Positions 45,003 through 53,685 of a stretch of DNA of 64,000 bases are shown one piece after another (within the stretch, counting starts at the first letter, position 1; each line of letters starts with the position of its first letter). The stretch covers positions 1,054,001 to 1,118,000 of the forward strand of contig NZ_CP012020.1 in assembly GCF_001183865.1 (NCBI RefSeq). Reading direction: 5' to 3'. The notes beneath the pieces were generated by a model that saw only the letters and a list, made by a program, of their open reading frames with translations, was not told the DNA's origin and did not search any database. Both the position numbers and the translations under genes were made by a program. The DNA is from Methylophilus sp. TWE2. Its GTDB lineage: Bacteria; Pseudomonadota; Gammaproteobacteria; Burkholderiales; Methylophilaceae.

Positions 45003-46049
45003 ATGAGTTTAGGTCCCGTCATGCTGGATGTGGTTGGCAAAGAATTAACAGCCGACGATATCCGCCGTTTGCAACATCCGCTGGTGGGTGGGGTGATTCT
45101 ATTTGCGCGTAACTTTGAGAGTTGTGAGCAACTAAAGGCACTCACCGCCAGTATCCATGCAGTGCGTCAGCCGCCGTTGCTCATTGCGGTAGATCACGAA
45201 GGTGGGCGCGTGCAGCGCTTTCGTGAAGGCTTTACCAAAATCCCGTCCATGCGCGAGTTTGGGCATCTTTGGGACAAGAACCCGCGCAAGGCAAAAGAGC
45301 TGGCGGTAGAAGCGGGGTATGTGCTGGCCGCCGAGTTGCGTGCGCATGGCGTGGATTTTAGTTTTACGCCAGTGCTGGACATGGATTATGGCGATAGCCT
45401 GGTCATTGGTGACCGCGCCTTTCACCGCGATCCGCAGGCCATTAACGAGCTGGCCTTTAGCCTGATGCAAGGCTTGAAAAAAGCAGGTATGGCGGCTGTG
45501 GGTAAGCATTTCCCTGGGCATGGCTTTGTGGTGGCCGATTCGCATGTCAGTATCCCGGTCGATGAGCGTGAGTTTGACCAGATTGCACAAAACGATATGC
45601 AGCCGTTTGTGCGCATGATAGACGAAGGCTTGCATGCCGTGATGCCTGCGCATGTCATCTATCCCAAGGTGGATGAAAAACCAGCTGGCTTCTCGCCGCG
45701 CTGGCTGCAAAAAGTGCTGCGCGAGCGCCTGGGCTTCAATGGCGTGATTTTCAGTGATGACTTGAGTATGGAGGGCGCCACTGTAGCAGGGGATGTCACG
45801 GCGCGTACGCTGGCTGCACTCAATGCAGGCTGTGACATGGTGCTGCTGTGCAACCGCCCTGACTTGGCTGACGAGTTGTTAGCCAACCTGGAGTGGAAAA
45901 TATCAGCTCAAAGTATCGCGCGCCTGGCGCGCATGCATGGCGGGCACCATCCGCAAGACATGGTTGCTTTGCGCGAATCAGCCTATTATGTCGATGCGGT
46001 GAAGCGCGTCGCGATGGTCGGGCAAAAAGAGTCTGATTTGTTTGCCTGA
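45003..46049 (+). CDS. nagZ: Beta-N-acetylhexosaminidase of peptidoglycan recycling
   Basis: 348 residues, GH3 family. The start MSLGPVMLDVVGKEL and the signature segment GKHFPGHGFVVADSH (about 176-190) with its catalytic His, plus FSDDLSMEGA near 247 with the nucleophile Asp, identify NagZ. It removes GlcNAc from anhydro-muropeptides in the cytoplasm. The ribosome-binding site AAGGA lies seven bases upstream. The neighbouring LpxO-like gene is not functionally linked. Confidence 0.95.
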   Translation: MSLGPVMLDVVGKELTADDIRRLQHPLVGGVILFARNFESCEQLKALTASIHAVRQPPLLIAVDHEGGRVQRFREGFTKIPSMREFGHLWDKNPRKAKELAVEAGYVLAAELRAHGVDFSFTPVLDMDYGDSLVIGDRAFHRDPQAINELAFSLMQGLKKAGMAAVGKHFPGHGFVVADSHVSIPVDEREFDQIAQNDMQPFVRMIDEGLHAVMPAHVIYPKVDEKPAGFSPRWLQKVLRERLGFNGVIFSDDLSMEGATVAGDVTARTLAALNAGCDMVLLCNRPDLADELLANLEWKISAQSIARLARMHGGHHPQDMVALRESAYYVDAVKRVAMVGQKESDLFA

Positions 46050-46110
46050 GCATGTGACAATACAGTAAGCTTCGCTATCAAACGTTAGTGCGTATTTATT
46101 GGTATTGACT

Positions 46111-47010
46111 ATGAAATGGATTATTTTAGGACTGTTCTTGTCGTCCGTGAGCTACGTGCATTTCCGCGGCAAGGTACGGCATCGCTTTTACCGCCAGGTA
46201 TTCGACCATTCCGGCATTGTGTCGCCGTTTAATGTGTTTTTATATTTGTTCTCCAAAGCGCCCACCACCCCCTATTTGCCGGTGAATGATTTTCCTGAAC
46301 TCAAGTTGATCACAGACCGCTGGCAAGAGATTCGTGAAGAAGCTATATACGTACGCGAACAGGAGCGTATCGCCGCTGCGCAAACTAATAACGATGCCGG
46401 TTTTAACTCTTTTTTTAAAACCGGATGGAAGCGTTTTTACCTCAAATGGTATGACGCGCATCATCCTTCTGCCACTATTTATTGCCCGAAAACAGTCGCG
46501 TTGCTGCAAAGTATCCCTAGTGTCAAAGCGGCCATGTTCGCTGAACTGCCGCCCGGTGCGCACCTGCGTCCACACCGTGATCCTTATGCAGGTTCCTTGC
46601 GTTTTCACCTGGGGCTGGCGACGCCCAATAATGACCAGTGTTTTATCCGTGTGGATGGCGAAGACTATAGCTGGCGCGACGGGCAGGCAGTGATGTTTGA
46701 CGAAACCTATATTCATGAGGCTTACAACAAGACTAATGAAACCCGTGTTATCCTGTTCTGTGATATCGAACGCCCCATGCGCTATGGCTGGGCGCAGGCG
46801 GTTAACCGCTTTTTGGCAAACACCATCGTCACGGCGGCCAGTTCACCGAATGAAGCAGGTGACCAAACCGGGTTGATTAATCGCTTGTTTCATTATGCCT
46901 GGGTGGTGGGGCAGTACCGCCGCCGTTTTAAAAAATGGAATAAAACCGTCTACCAAATCACACGTATCATCTTGATTGCATTGGCATGTTATGCCATCTG
47001 GAAGCTGTAG
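46111..47010 (+). CDS. LpxO-like aspartyl/asparaginyl beta-hydroxylase-family membrane protein
   Basis: 299 residues from ATG 46111. An N-terminal membrane helix (about 3-18) and a C-terminal one (about 281-297) flank a cytoplasmic Fe(II)/2-oxoglutarate domain. The HxD motif appears as LRPHRDPYAGSLRFHLGL (about 154-171), and the distal His as ETYIHEAYN. The layout and length match LpxO, which 2-hydroxylates lipid A acyl chains in several Gram-negatives. The real substrate could be another lipid or a protein side chain. Confidence 0.75.
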   Translation: MKWIILGLFLSSVSYVHFRGKVRHRFYRQVFDHSGIVSPFNVFLYLFSKAPTTPYLPVNDFPELKLITDRWQEIREEAIYVREQERIAAAQTNNDAGFNSFFKTGWKRFYLKWYDAHHPSATIYCPKTVALLQSIPSVKAAMFAELPPGAHLRPHRDPYAGSLRFHLGLATPNNDQCFIRVDGEDYSWRDGQAVMFDETYIHEAYNKTNETRVILFCDIERPMRYGWAQAVNRFLANTIVTAASSPNEAGDQTGLINRLFHYAWVVGQYRRRFKKWNKTVYQITRIILIALACYAIWKL

Positions 47011-47122
47011 CCGCCGGTAATATTCATACAAATGTCATGTTAAAAGCTTGAAACTTTGTGCATTTGCCATTATCTTAAGCCTAAGAGGTTATAAAGTTTT
47101 ATCGTAGAGAGGAAGAAACACT

Positions 47123-47809
47123 ATGTCAGATATGCAAGTTTTAGGTCGTGAGGGTAACGTTTCCGCGGCACAAAATCGCGTGCTGCGTAATACATATGCA
47201 TTGCTCGGCTTGAGCATGGTTCCCACCGTAATTGGTGCCTATGTTGGCATGCAAATGAATTTTGGCTGGATGGCCGCGCACCCATTCATGTTTTTTATCG
47301 GCTTCATGGCCGTGATGTTTGGTATGTTCAAGTTGATTTCCATTAACCAGAACAGTGGTGTAGGTGTATGGTTGTTGTTAGCCATGACCTTTGTTTTTGG
47401 TGTCATGTTAGGCCCGATTCTGCAATTCGCGCTGCATCTGCGTAATGGCGCAGAGATTGTAGGCCTGGCCGCTGCTGGTACAGGGATTACCTTCCTGAGT
47501 TTGGCTGCGATTGGTTCTTCACCGGCACGTGATTTCAGCGGTATTGGCAAGTTCTTGATGATCGGTTTGATCTTGGCAATCGTAGCTGGTTTGGCTAATA
47601 TGTTCTTCCAAATCCCGGCTTTGTCACTCGCTATTTCCGGTGTGTCTGTGCTGATTTTCTCGGGTTATATCTTGTACGATGTCAACCAGATTGTCCGTGG
47701 TGGTCAAACCAACTATGTCATGGCAACCCTCAGCCTGTATCTGGATATTTACAACCTGTTCGTAAATCTGTTGAATATCCTGCTTGCATTACTGGGCAAT
47801 CGCGACTAA
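47123..47809 (+). CDS. Bax inhibitor-1/YccA-family membrane protein
   Basis: 228 residues with seven hydrophobic helices. Starts with RNTYALLGLSM and ends with the typical DLYNLFVNLL-like segment (LYLDIYNLFVNLLNILLALLG). E. coli YccA of this family inhibits FtsH-dependent proteolysis; others conduct Ca2+ or protons. Role here not known. The ribosome-binding site is GAGGAAG. A strong terminator follows directly. Confidence 0.9.
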   Translation: MSDMQVLGREGNVSAAQNRVLRNTYALLGLSMVPTVIGAYVGMQMNFGWMAAHPFMFFIGFMAVMFGMFKLISINQNSGVGVWLLLAMTFVFGVMLGPILQFALHLRNGAEIVGLAAAGTGITFLSLAAIGSSPARDFSGIGKFLMIGLILAIVAGLANMFFQIPALSLAISGVSVLIFSGYILYDVNQIVRGGQTNYVMATLSLYLDIYNLFVNLLNILLALLGNRD

Positions 47810-47828
47810 TTTCTTGGTTGCCAGCACT

Positions 47829-47862
47829 GCAAAACCCGCCAGCTACATGGCGGGTTTTTTGT
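47829..47862 (+). terminator. Rho-independent terminator after BI-1/YccA gene
   Basis: AAAACCCGCCA (47831-47841) pairs with TGGCGGGTTTT (47848-47858) around GCTACA; a T run continues to 47861. Strong stem and tract. Confidence 0.9.
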
Positions 47863-47963
47863 TATCGGTACTCTCATTATTCAACCTATGTTGCCAGCTG
47901 GTGTGACTCTTATCGAGGGCAATTAACAGGTCATTCAATACTTTTAAAATCGCGTCTTACTGT

Positions 47964-48062
47964 GTCATACCAACGACAGCTGGTATCCAGGGTCTTTGAA
48001 ACAGTAAAGGGACATCTCGGAAGGTATTAAAGTCGCTGGATACCGGCGTTCGCCGGTATGAC
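47964..48062. repeat. Inverted pair of 27-bp palindromic dispersed repeats
   Basis: GTCATACC...GGTATCCAG (47964-47990) and its inverted relative CTGGATACC...GGTATGAC (48036-48062) flank 45 bp. Each unit is itself an imperfect palindrome, for example ATACCGGCG-TT-CGCCGGTAT. Related units occur at 53355-53381 and 53506-53532. This is the general form of REP-like repeats widespread in proteobacteria, here arranged head to head. The rest of the 47863-48291 gap holds no convincing gene. Confidence 0.65.
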
Positions 48063-48291
48063 AGGGCGGGAAAATGTTTAAGGTTGAAGGTGGGGTGACA
48101 GAGTTCCTTGTCATAATAGACGAGTGCCCTGTAGGCATCGACGACGGCCTGATGTCGCATGTGAACAGCCAAGCAAGGTATGGTTTTTGCATTATTCAAA
48201 TCTGAAATAAAAAATATCATTATTTGCATCTAATCAACCAAAAAACCTTTCTATGGTGGTTGTATTAAACCAATTTACAAAGGGTGGCGTA

Positions 48292-49017
48292 GTGAAAACA
48301 AATACAATTTTTCTCATCGGCATGGCTTTGATAGTGAGCGCGTGTACACCAAAGTACTCTGAAGTGCCAACAGCTAAGAATTTTGAAAATACAGAACAAC
48401 ATGTATTGCAAGCCGCAAAGCACTGGGACTTGATTAACAATGAAGTAAGCAAACAATTGGTGGAGCGGCTGGCGGGTAAAGTTGGCAAGGATGAGGTTAT
48501 TTTTATCAGCGATCCTCATTCCATTTACTCAAAGAATCTTTACCAAGATGTGGTGAGTAGTTTGGTCGTAGCTGGATATACCGTTTTAAAACCTGAGCCA
48601 GACAAGAGTAAATCAAAAAGTCTGCGAGTGCCTCCCGCACATCAAGTATTGATAGAGTTAAATCCAACTATTATTAAATTTTCTCATGGTAGAAAACAAC
48701 CGCATGATGTAGGTTACCCATCAGCGATTGCAACGGGCTTATGGACATTAAAGGGATTGGGGGCCACTGCTTATGGCGGAGCTACAGCCGGTATTTATGC
48801 TTATGATGTTTACGATTGGTTCTCAAGCCATCAATTTTCAGGAGGTACCCCGCAAACAGAGGTTGTGATTGATGTCACGGTTTCAAGGCAGAATCGCTAT
48901 GTCGCGATTATTAAAGACATTTATTACATTGTTGATAGCGATACAAGCCTTTATCAAGCTCTAGAAAATGAAGAGCCGCTGATTCATCAGTACCAAGTTG
49001 TAGGAGCCGGTAAATGA
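48292..49017 (+). CDS. Putative lipoprotein, partner of the FlgO-domain lipoprotein
   Basis: 241 residues from GTG 48292, with GGGTGG six bases upstream. An ATG at 48253 is possible but gives a signal peptide with an unlikely N-region. The signal peptide VKTNTIFLIGMALIVSAC has a lipobox (VSAC). The mature part is mixed alpha/beta, with a Gly-rich hydrophobic hairpin (ATGLWTLKGLGATAYGGA, about 154-171). Only a vague likeness to conjugative TrbH-type lipoproteins is seen, not enough for a call. The stop overlaps the next start by 4 nt. Confidence 0.7.
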   Translation: MKTNTIFLIGMALIVSACTPKYSEVPTAKNFENTEQHVLQAAKHWDLINNEVSKQLVERLAGKVGKDEVIFISDPHSIYSKNLYQDVVSSLVVAGYTVLKPEPDKSKSKSLRVPPAHQVLIELNPTIIKFSHGRKQPHDVGYPSAIATGLWTLKGLGATAYGGATAGIYAYDVYDWFSSHQFSGGTPQTEVVIDVTVSRQNRYVAIIKDIYYIVDSDTSLYQALENEEPLIHQYQVVGAGK

Positions 49018-49535
49018 GATATGCTTTGGTTTTAATGTTGTTCTTGAGCAGTTGTGCTACGCACAAGGATTATTCCAAAAGTTATCTTGGCAGCACGGAA
49101 TTCATCAAGAAAAATCAAGCTGCCGTTGATCAAATGGCAAGTCAACTTGCGCAGGCTAAAGTACAAAAAGATTATCCTGTGTTGGTAGCAAGTGTAGTCA
49201 GCATCAACCAGTTAAACCGTACTTCCACTTTTGGCAGGTTGTTATCAGAGCAGGTTTCGGCCAGATTCTCGCAACTGCAGTATCAGGTAGTTGAACCCAA
49301 ACTCAGGGGTGACCTGATGATACGTGAAGATGGCGAGTTTTTAATGACGCGTGAGCTCAAGGAAATTGCCAAGTCAGTCAGTGCGCAGGCAGTGGTGGTT
49401 GGTACCTATGTGGAAACATCGCAGGATATTTTCGTCAATTTGAAGGTGGTGCAGCCCGAGACTAATCATGTATTGGCGGCAACCAGTTACGCCATTCCGC
49501 TGGCTAAAGATGTTGCGGTGATGCTGAAGAATTAA
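49014..49535 (+). CDS. FlgO-domain lipoprotein
   Basis: 173 residues. Signal peptide with lipobox LSSC (Cys 14). The mature part matches the FlgO domain: VLVASVVSINQLNRTSTFGRLLSEQ with its conserved SVV and FGRLL, then the ARFSQLQYQVVEPKLRGDLM and AVVVGTYVETSQDIFVNLKVV segments. FlgO is an outer-membrane-associated factor in Vibrio flagella, but no flagellar gene is in the window, so an envelope role linked to its overlapping lipoprotein partner is as likely. Confidence 0.75.
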   Translation: MRYALVLMLFLSSCATHKDYSKSYLGSTEFIKKNQAAVDQMASQLAQAKVQKDYPVLVASVVSINQLNRTSTFGRLLSEQVSARFSQLQYQVVEPKLRGDLMIREDGEFLMTRELKEIAKSVSAQAVVVGTYVETSQDIFVNLKVVQPETNHVLAATSYAIPLAKDVAVMLKN

Positions 49536-49541
49536 TCTAAG

Positions 49542-49572
49542 AGCGTCAAAACCTGATCCTGTGTTTGACGCT
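49542..49572 (+). terminator. Hairpin after the FlgO-domain gene, possible terminator
   Basis: AGCGTCAAA (49542-49550) pairs perfectly with TTTGACGCT (49564-49572) around a 13-nt loop. It is followed by TGTGTTGG rather than a T run, so intrinsic termination is uncertain. The following 49573-49968 holds no gene that I can support. Confidence 0.45.
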
Positions 49573-49968
49573 TGTGTTGGTTCGAATTCACGGAAGCTTT
49601 TTGCGATCAATCTGGGACCAATAGTTGATACTTATTTGATTAATTACCCAAGTCATTGGTGCTTATGATGATAACGAAGGCTAGAGGTTGCTCGCCAAAC
49701 GCCCTTGTTATGTGGTTGTGAGCGTTATGTCAAAAAACAGCCAACATAAAACAGTCTAAAGACACTGGTCCTGAGTCACCCTAGAATGCATTCGAGAATA
49801 ATTCATTTTGAACAGTAGCGTTTTAAACCGGATTTTCATCGAGCGCTTTACAAGGCAACTCCTTATAAAACGATCTGCCACCAGATTGCAAATCGTCTGG
49901 TGGAATTTGTTGGTTCAAAGCGTTTGCTGCTTAAACCGAATTTAGACAACTTATCCGGTATTGTATTG

Positions 49969-51378
49969 ATGCGTCTACAATTGTGGCTGTTTCTGGTGTT
50001 CTTTTCACTACAGGCGTCAGCATTCACGCCATGTCGGATTCCCGGCTACCCTTACGCGATTGAATGCCTGTCGCTTAAACTTGACAGCCCTGTCTCGAAA
50101 AAGCAGCTTCTGGAAGTCACCGTTTTCAAGGTGGCTTCCAGGGTAAGATACCCAAAACCTTCCCCTGTAATCTGGATTCCTGATGGGATCAGCCAGCCCT
50201 CCAGCGAGCGGGCTGCTTTCATTATTAACAGTCTGTCGAAACTGCGTAACCGGCGAGATATCCTTTGGCTGGAATTTTCGCCAGCGCAGGAGAGTCTTGA
50301 TCCACAATGTGGCAAAAAAGGCGCGCGTGAATCTTCGGTCATGATGCGTTTGAACCGGTTTGACAATGATGATTACCTGCATCAATGTCGTGCGCAACTT
50401 GGCAAACTGGGGAGTCTTGATGAGGTCAGTGAACAGGCATTAGCCAAGTATTACGATGCAGTTGCCAACGCTCTTAAATTAGAACAGGTCACTATTTTTG
50501 CTGAGCGTTCCGGGGCCGCGGTTGCCAGTGCCTGGCAGGCGCATTCTCCCGGTAGAATATTATTTCAGGTATGGGATAACCCTGATATGTCTCCTGGCTT
50601 GAAAACACAAATTCAGTCTGCCAGTCAGATTCTGCATAATGTGCATATACAGTGCGTGCTTAGTAAACAATGTGCTGTTGACGCGGCTGACACAGAAACT
50701 GATCTAAACCGCCTGTTTGCACGCTTACCGGTAAATGTTGCGGTTCGCAATCCACGGAATTATCAAGAGGAAAATATCATCCTGACAGCGCCTTTCCTGT
50801 CTGTTGCAATCATGCAAATGTTGAATTCCCCAGTACACGCCCAACAATTGCCCAACCTCATTCATCAAGCACTGAAAGGAGATTTCAATCCGCTCTATCA
50901 GTCTTTTGCCACGCAGTGGACACGTCGCCAGCCCACCTTAAGTGATCCAATCTATCTTGCAGAGCAATGTATCCCCTGGATGAGGTCCTGGCATTCAGAG
51001 CGAACATGGCAGAATAGCACGCCTCTTGAAGCGACGATGTTCGAAAATATCAAAAAACGCTATCAAACATTGTGCGCTGGCGTTGGCAACAACGTAAGGC
51101 AAACGCTCGTTGCACTGCCGGCAACTCAAACGCTGGTACTTTCAGGTCAATCCGTACACGCTGTTAATTATGCAGGGATGGGGCCGGAAATAGTACAGCT
51201 AGCTTTGCCAGGGTTGGGGAGCAGTGCATTACCATTCGGATGCACGAAAGATGTCATAGCACGCTATTTTCAATTACAGGACAAAATGCCAAAGTCAACT
51301 GGCATGACCACAGAAGGGTTGGAGGTGGATTGCCTGACCCACATCCCACTGCCAGTGATGCCAGGCGTTGCACCATGA
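49969..51378 (+). CDS. Exported alpha/beta-hydrolase-like protein of the TAP type, probably with altered active site
   Basis: 469 residues from ATG 49969. A GTG at 49900 would place 23 residues before the signal peptide MRLQLWLFLVFFSLQASA. The mature start (PCRIPGYPYAIECLSL) and the later AERSGAAVASAW and SGQSVHAVNYAG segments follow the pattern of secreted tripeptidyl-aminopeptidase-like hydrolases, whose nucleophile lies in GGSYGT. Here the motif is degenerate (ERSGA), so catalysis is doubtful. It directly precedes the ABC-2 exporter genes and may be its partner. Confidence 0.6.
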   Translation: MRLQLWLFLVFFSLQASAFTPCRIPGYPYAIECLSLKLDSPVSKKQLLEVTVFKVASRVRYPKPSPVIWIPDGISQPSSERAAFIINSLSKLRNRRDILWLEFSPAQESLDPQCGKKGARESSVMMRLNRFDNDDYLHQCRAQLGKLGSLDEVSEQALAKYYDAVANALKLEQVTIFAERSGAAVASAWQAHSPGRILFQVWDNPDMSPGLKTQIQSASQILHNVHIQCVLSKQCAVDAADTETDLNRLFARLPVNVAVRNPRNYQEENIILTAPFLSVAIMQMLNSPVHAQQLPNLIHQALKGDFNPLYQSFATQWTRRQPTLSDPIYLAEQCIPWMRSWHSERTWQNSTPLEATMFENIKKRYQTLCAGVGNNVRQTLVALPATQTLVLSGQSVHAVNYAGMGPEIVQLALPGLGSSALPFGCTKDVIARYFQLQDKMPKSTGMTTEGLEVDCLTHIPLPVMPGVAP

Positions 51379-51394
51379 TCAAGCCGAGGAGTCT

Positions 51395-52147
51395 ATGATT
51401 CAAACGCTTTATTTGACCAAAAGCTATCCAGTTAAAGAAGGTAGCAGCTACAGAAGTCCGGTTAAGGTGCTGGATAATTTGTTCATCAAGATCAACAGTG
51501 GCAGGGTAACTGCACTGCTTGGCCCCAATGGCGCAGGCAAAACCACATTGCTGCGTATTCTTGCTGGTATTGAGGCAGTCGACAGTGGCGCAATATACCT
51601 GAATGATCATCATGCCGAAGACTCTCATGCGTCAATCGCCTATCTTAGTGAAGGCTCCATGCTTTATCCGCGACTGACAGGCTATGAAAATATCCGTTAT
51701 TTTGGCGAGCTTCATGGGCTAAGCGTGCAGGCAATTGGGCAAAGAATCAGCGTGCTTGATCAACATCTGGAATTACAACCGTTGCTTGTAAAGCGGGCTG
51801 GTACTTGCAGTCTGGGTGAGCGCATGCGCCTGTTAATTGCCAGGGCATTGATACATGATCCCGATATTGTCATGCTTGATGAACCAACGAACGGACTAGA
51901 CCTCGCTTCGGTCAGGAAATTACGAGAGTATCTGGCTTATCTGGTGAGCGAGGCCGGAGGACGCAAATGTGTCCTTTTTTCAACCCATCATATGCATGAA
52001 GTTGAAAAAATCGCCAGTGATGTGATTGTGTTGGTAAAGGGACAAATCAAGGCCGCCGGTACGGTAGATCAAATTGTGAATGTCATGGACGTTCAAGACT
52101 TTGAAGAGGCCTTTTTCCGCCTGGCATTTCAGGAGAGTCCGCAGTGA
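51395..52147 (+). CDS. ABC exporter ATP-binding protein (NatA type)
   Basis: 250 residues from ATG 51395, supported by GAGGAG five bases upstream. Walker A GPNGAGKT (about 43-50), Walker B IVMLDEPTNGLD (about 158-169) and the H-loop STHH are intact. The signature motif reads SLGERMRLL instead of LSGGQ, and the Q-loop region (IAYLSEG) lacks the Gln. Both variations are tolerated in NatA-like exporters. Energises the permease encoded next, which overlaps its stop by 4 nt. Confidence 0.9.
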   Translation: MIQTLYLTKSYPVKEGSSYRSPVKVLDNLFIKINSGRVTALLGPNGAGKTTLLRILAGIEAVDSGAIYLNDHHAEDSHASIAYLSEGSMLYPRLTGYENIRYFGELHGLSVQAIGQRISVLDQHLELQPLLVKRAGTCSLGERMRLLIARALIHDPDIVMLDEPTNGLDLASVRKLREYLAYLVSEAGGRKCVLFSTHHMHEVEKIASDVIVLVKGQIKAAGTVDQIVNVMDVQDFEEAFFRLAFQESPQ

Positions 52148-53301
52148 AACAGGTTCTGGTCATTTTTAAAAAAGAACTCAAAGATATCCTGCGTGACAAG
52201 CAAAGTCTACTATTGATCGCTCTGGTGACTGTACTCACAGGACCATTGATGCTGCTGATGCTTGCCAATATGGTGTCTGAGTTTGAAATCAAGGCAGAGC
52301 GTCGCATCGTCATGGTCAGTGGTCTTAGTCATAGTCCCTCATTGATCAACTATCTCAAGCGTGAGAGTGCACAAATCATCCAGGCGCCTGCTGATTATGA
52401 ACAGGCGATCAAGCTGGGCCGCATGACCGATCCGGTGCTGGTCATTCCCCCCGACTTTGACAAGCAATGGCAAGCGGGCGAAGCCGTGACAGTACAACTT
52501 ATTTCTAACAGTGCCAATGGCCGAACACAAGCAAGTCTGCAAAGACTAAAAAGATGGTTGGGTGGTTACGCTGAAACCATGGGCGCATGGTACCGCTTGC
52601 AACAAACCTTGCCGCCGCGCATGCAGGACTTTCTAATCATAGATGAACTGGATCAATCCGCCGACAAGGCACAAAGCGCAAAATTATTTGGCATGTTGCC
52701 GTACCTCATGGTCTTTGCTGCGCTTTATGGTATCTGGGGTTCCGCCATTGAAACAACGGTCGGCGAGCGTGAAAAGCACACCATGGAATCCCTGTTGCTC
52801 ACCGTCAAGCATGGATGGAATCTCACGCTGGGTAAATGGCTCGCTGTTTACATGACAGGTGCGATGCTAGTCATACTCTCGGTTGCCAGCTTTTTGCAAG
52901 CCCAGCAGTTATTTTCCAGTGAAAATCTGCAAGCCATGTTTAACTTTACGGCGCATGAGGCCATGGTTTGTCTCAGCTTATTTATTCCCTTGTCTGGCTT
53001 ATTTGCGGCAATCTTGATGTGTCTGGGCACCGTGGCAAAAAACACGCGTCAGGCACAAACCTATGCCACAGTCGTCATGCTTGTTACGGCATTATTGCCA
53101 GTCGTCATCTCACTCAATGACAGTTCTCGCGGAGTATTCGCCAGGCTTTGCCCGATACTGGCACAGCACCATTTCGTCTTGGCACTCCTCAATGGCGAAT
53201 CATTGTCATGGTCTTCTCTACTTAATCTGGCCTTTTTTACCACCAGTCTTTCGCTGCTACTTGTTGCACTTAGCTCCAGATTACTTGGTAGAGTGAGATA
53301 A
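52144..53301 (+). CDS. ABC-2 exporter permease (NatB type)
   Basis: 385 residues from GTG 52144. One N-terminal helix (about 20-40), a large extracytoplasmic domain (about 45-175), then five helices (about 180-380). Contains the ABC-2 segment AIETTVGEREKHTMESLLLTVKHG, in which E-R-E-K-x-T-M-E is the hallmark of NatB-like permeases. With the ATPase and the exported hydrolase-like gene upstream it forms a three-gene unit. The exported compound is unknown; NatAB of Bacillus exports Na+. Confidence 0.88.
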   Translation: MKQVLVIFKKELKDILRDKQSLLLIALVTVLTGPLMLLMLANMVSEFEIKAERRIVMVSGLSHSPSLINYLKRESAQIIQAPADYEQAIKLGRMTDPVLVIPPDFDKQWQAGEAVTVQLISNSANGRTQASLQRLKRWLGGYAETMGAWYRLQQTLPPRMQDFLIIDELDQSADKAQSAKLFGMLPYLMVFAALYGIWGSAIETTVGEREKHTMESLLLTVKHGWNLTLGKWLAVYMTGAMLVILSVASFLQAQQLFSSENLQAMFNFTAHEAMVCLSLFIPLSGLFAAILMCLGTVAKNTRQAQTYATVVMLVTALLPVVISLNDSSRGVFARLCPILAQHHFVLALLNGESLSWSSLLNLAFFTTSLSLLLVALSSRLLGRVR

Positions 53302-53354
53302 ATAGCCATCTTCAGATTGCTTCAATGAATGCAGCCTCTCTGACATCAACGCCA

Positions 53355-53644
53355 CTGGATACCAGCCTACGCTGGTATGACATTCTCTATCGTTATTCCA
53401 TACTTGATGTGGAATCCAGCGTCTTTGCATCTTGCTATTCCGCACGCGACATGAGCCTAACTCTTACTACGATAGGGGTAGGCTAGGTCTTTTCTTTAGA
53501 CGCCACTAGATACCAGCCTACGCTGCTATGACAACCACCGTCATTCCTTGTTACGAATTAAGCCTGCCCCGTACTCCGATACGGGGGAATCCAGTGTCTT
53601 AATTGTTGGAGTTAACGTCGCTGGATTCCGTTTTAAAACGGAAT
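53355..53644. repeat. Cluster of palindromic repeat units between two ABC exporters
   Basis: Two units CTGGATACCAGCCTACG... (53355-53381) and CTAGATACCAG... (53506-53532) share the form of the pair at 47964-48062. Also present are CCCCGT (53567-53572)/ACGGGG (53581-53586) and the perfect 20-bp palindrome ATTCCGTTTTAAAACGGAAT (53625-53644). They lie between the convergent exporter operons, where such repeats often act as transcription barriers. No gene in 53302-53685. Confidence 0.6.
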
Positions 53645-53685
53645 GAAAAATCAGGCTTTGGAGGGAGGTGAGTTAATAATTGGGG

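Noticed and set aside
45132..45710. Minus-strand frame of 192 codons inside nagZ
   Set aside because: Antisense to the conserved NagZ catalytic region; no supporting feature.
47957..48229. Minus-strand frame of 90 codons in the gap before the lipoprotein pair
   Set aside because: Half of it is the palindromic repeat; the rest shows no motif or ribosome-binding site.
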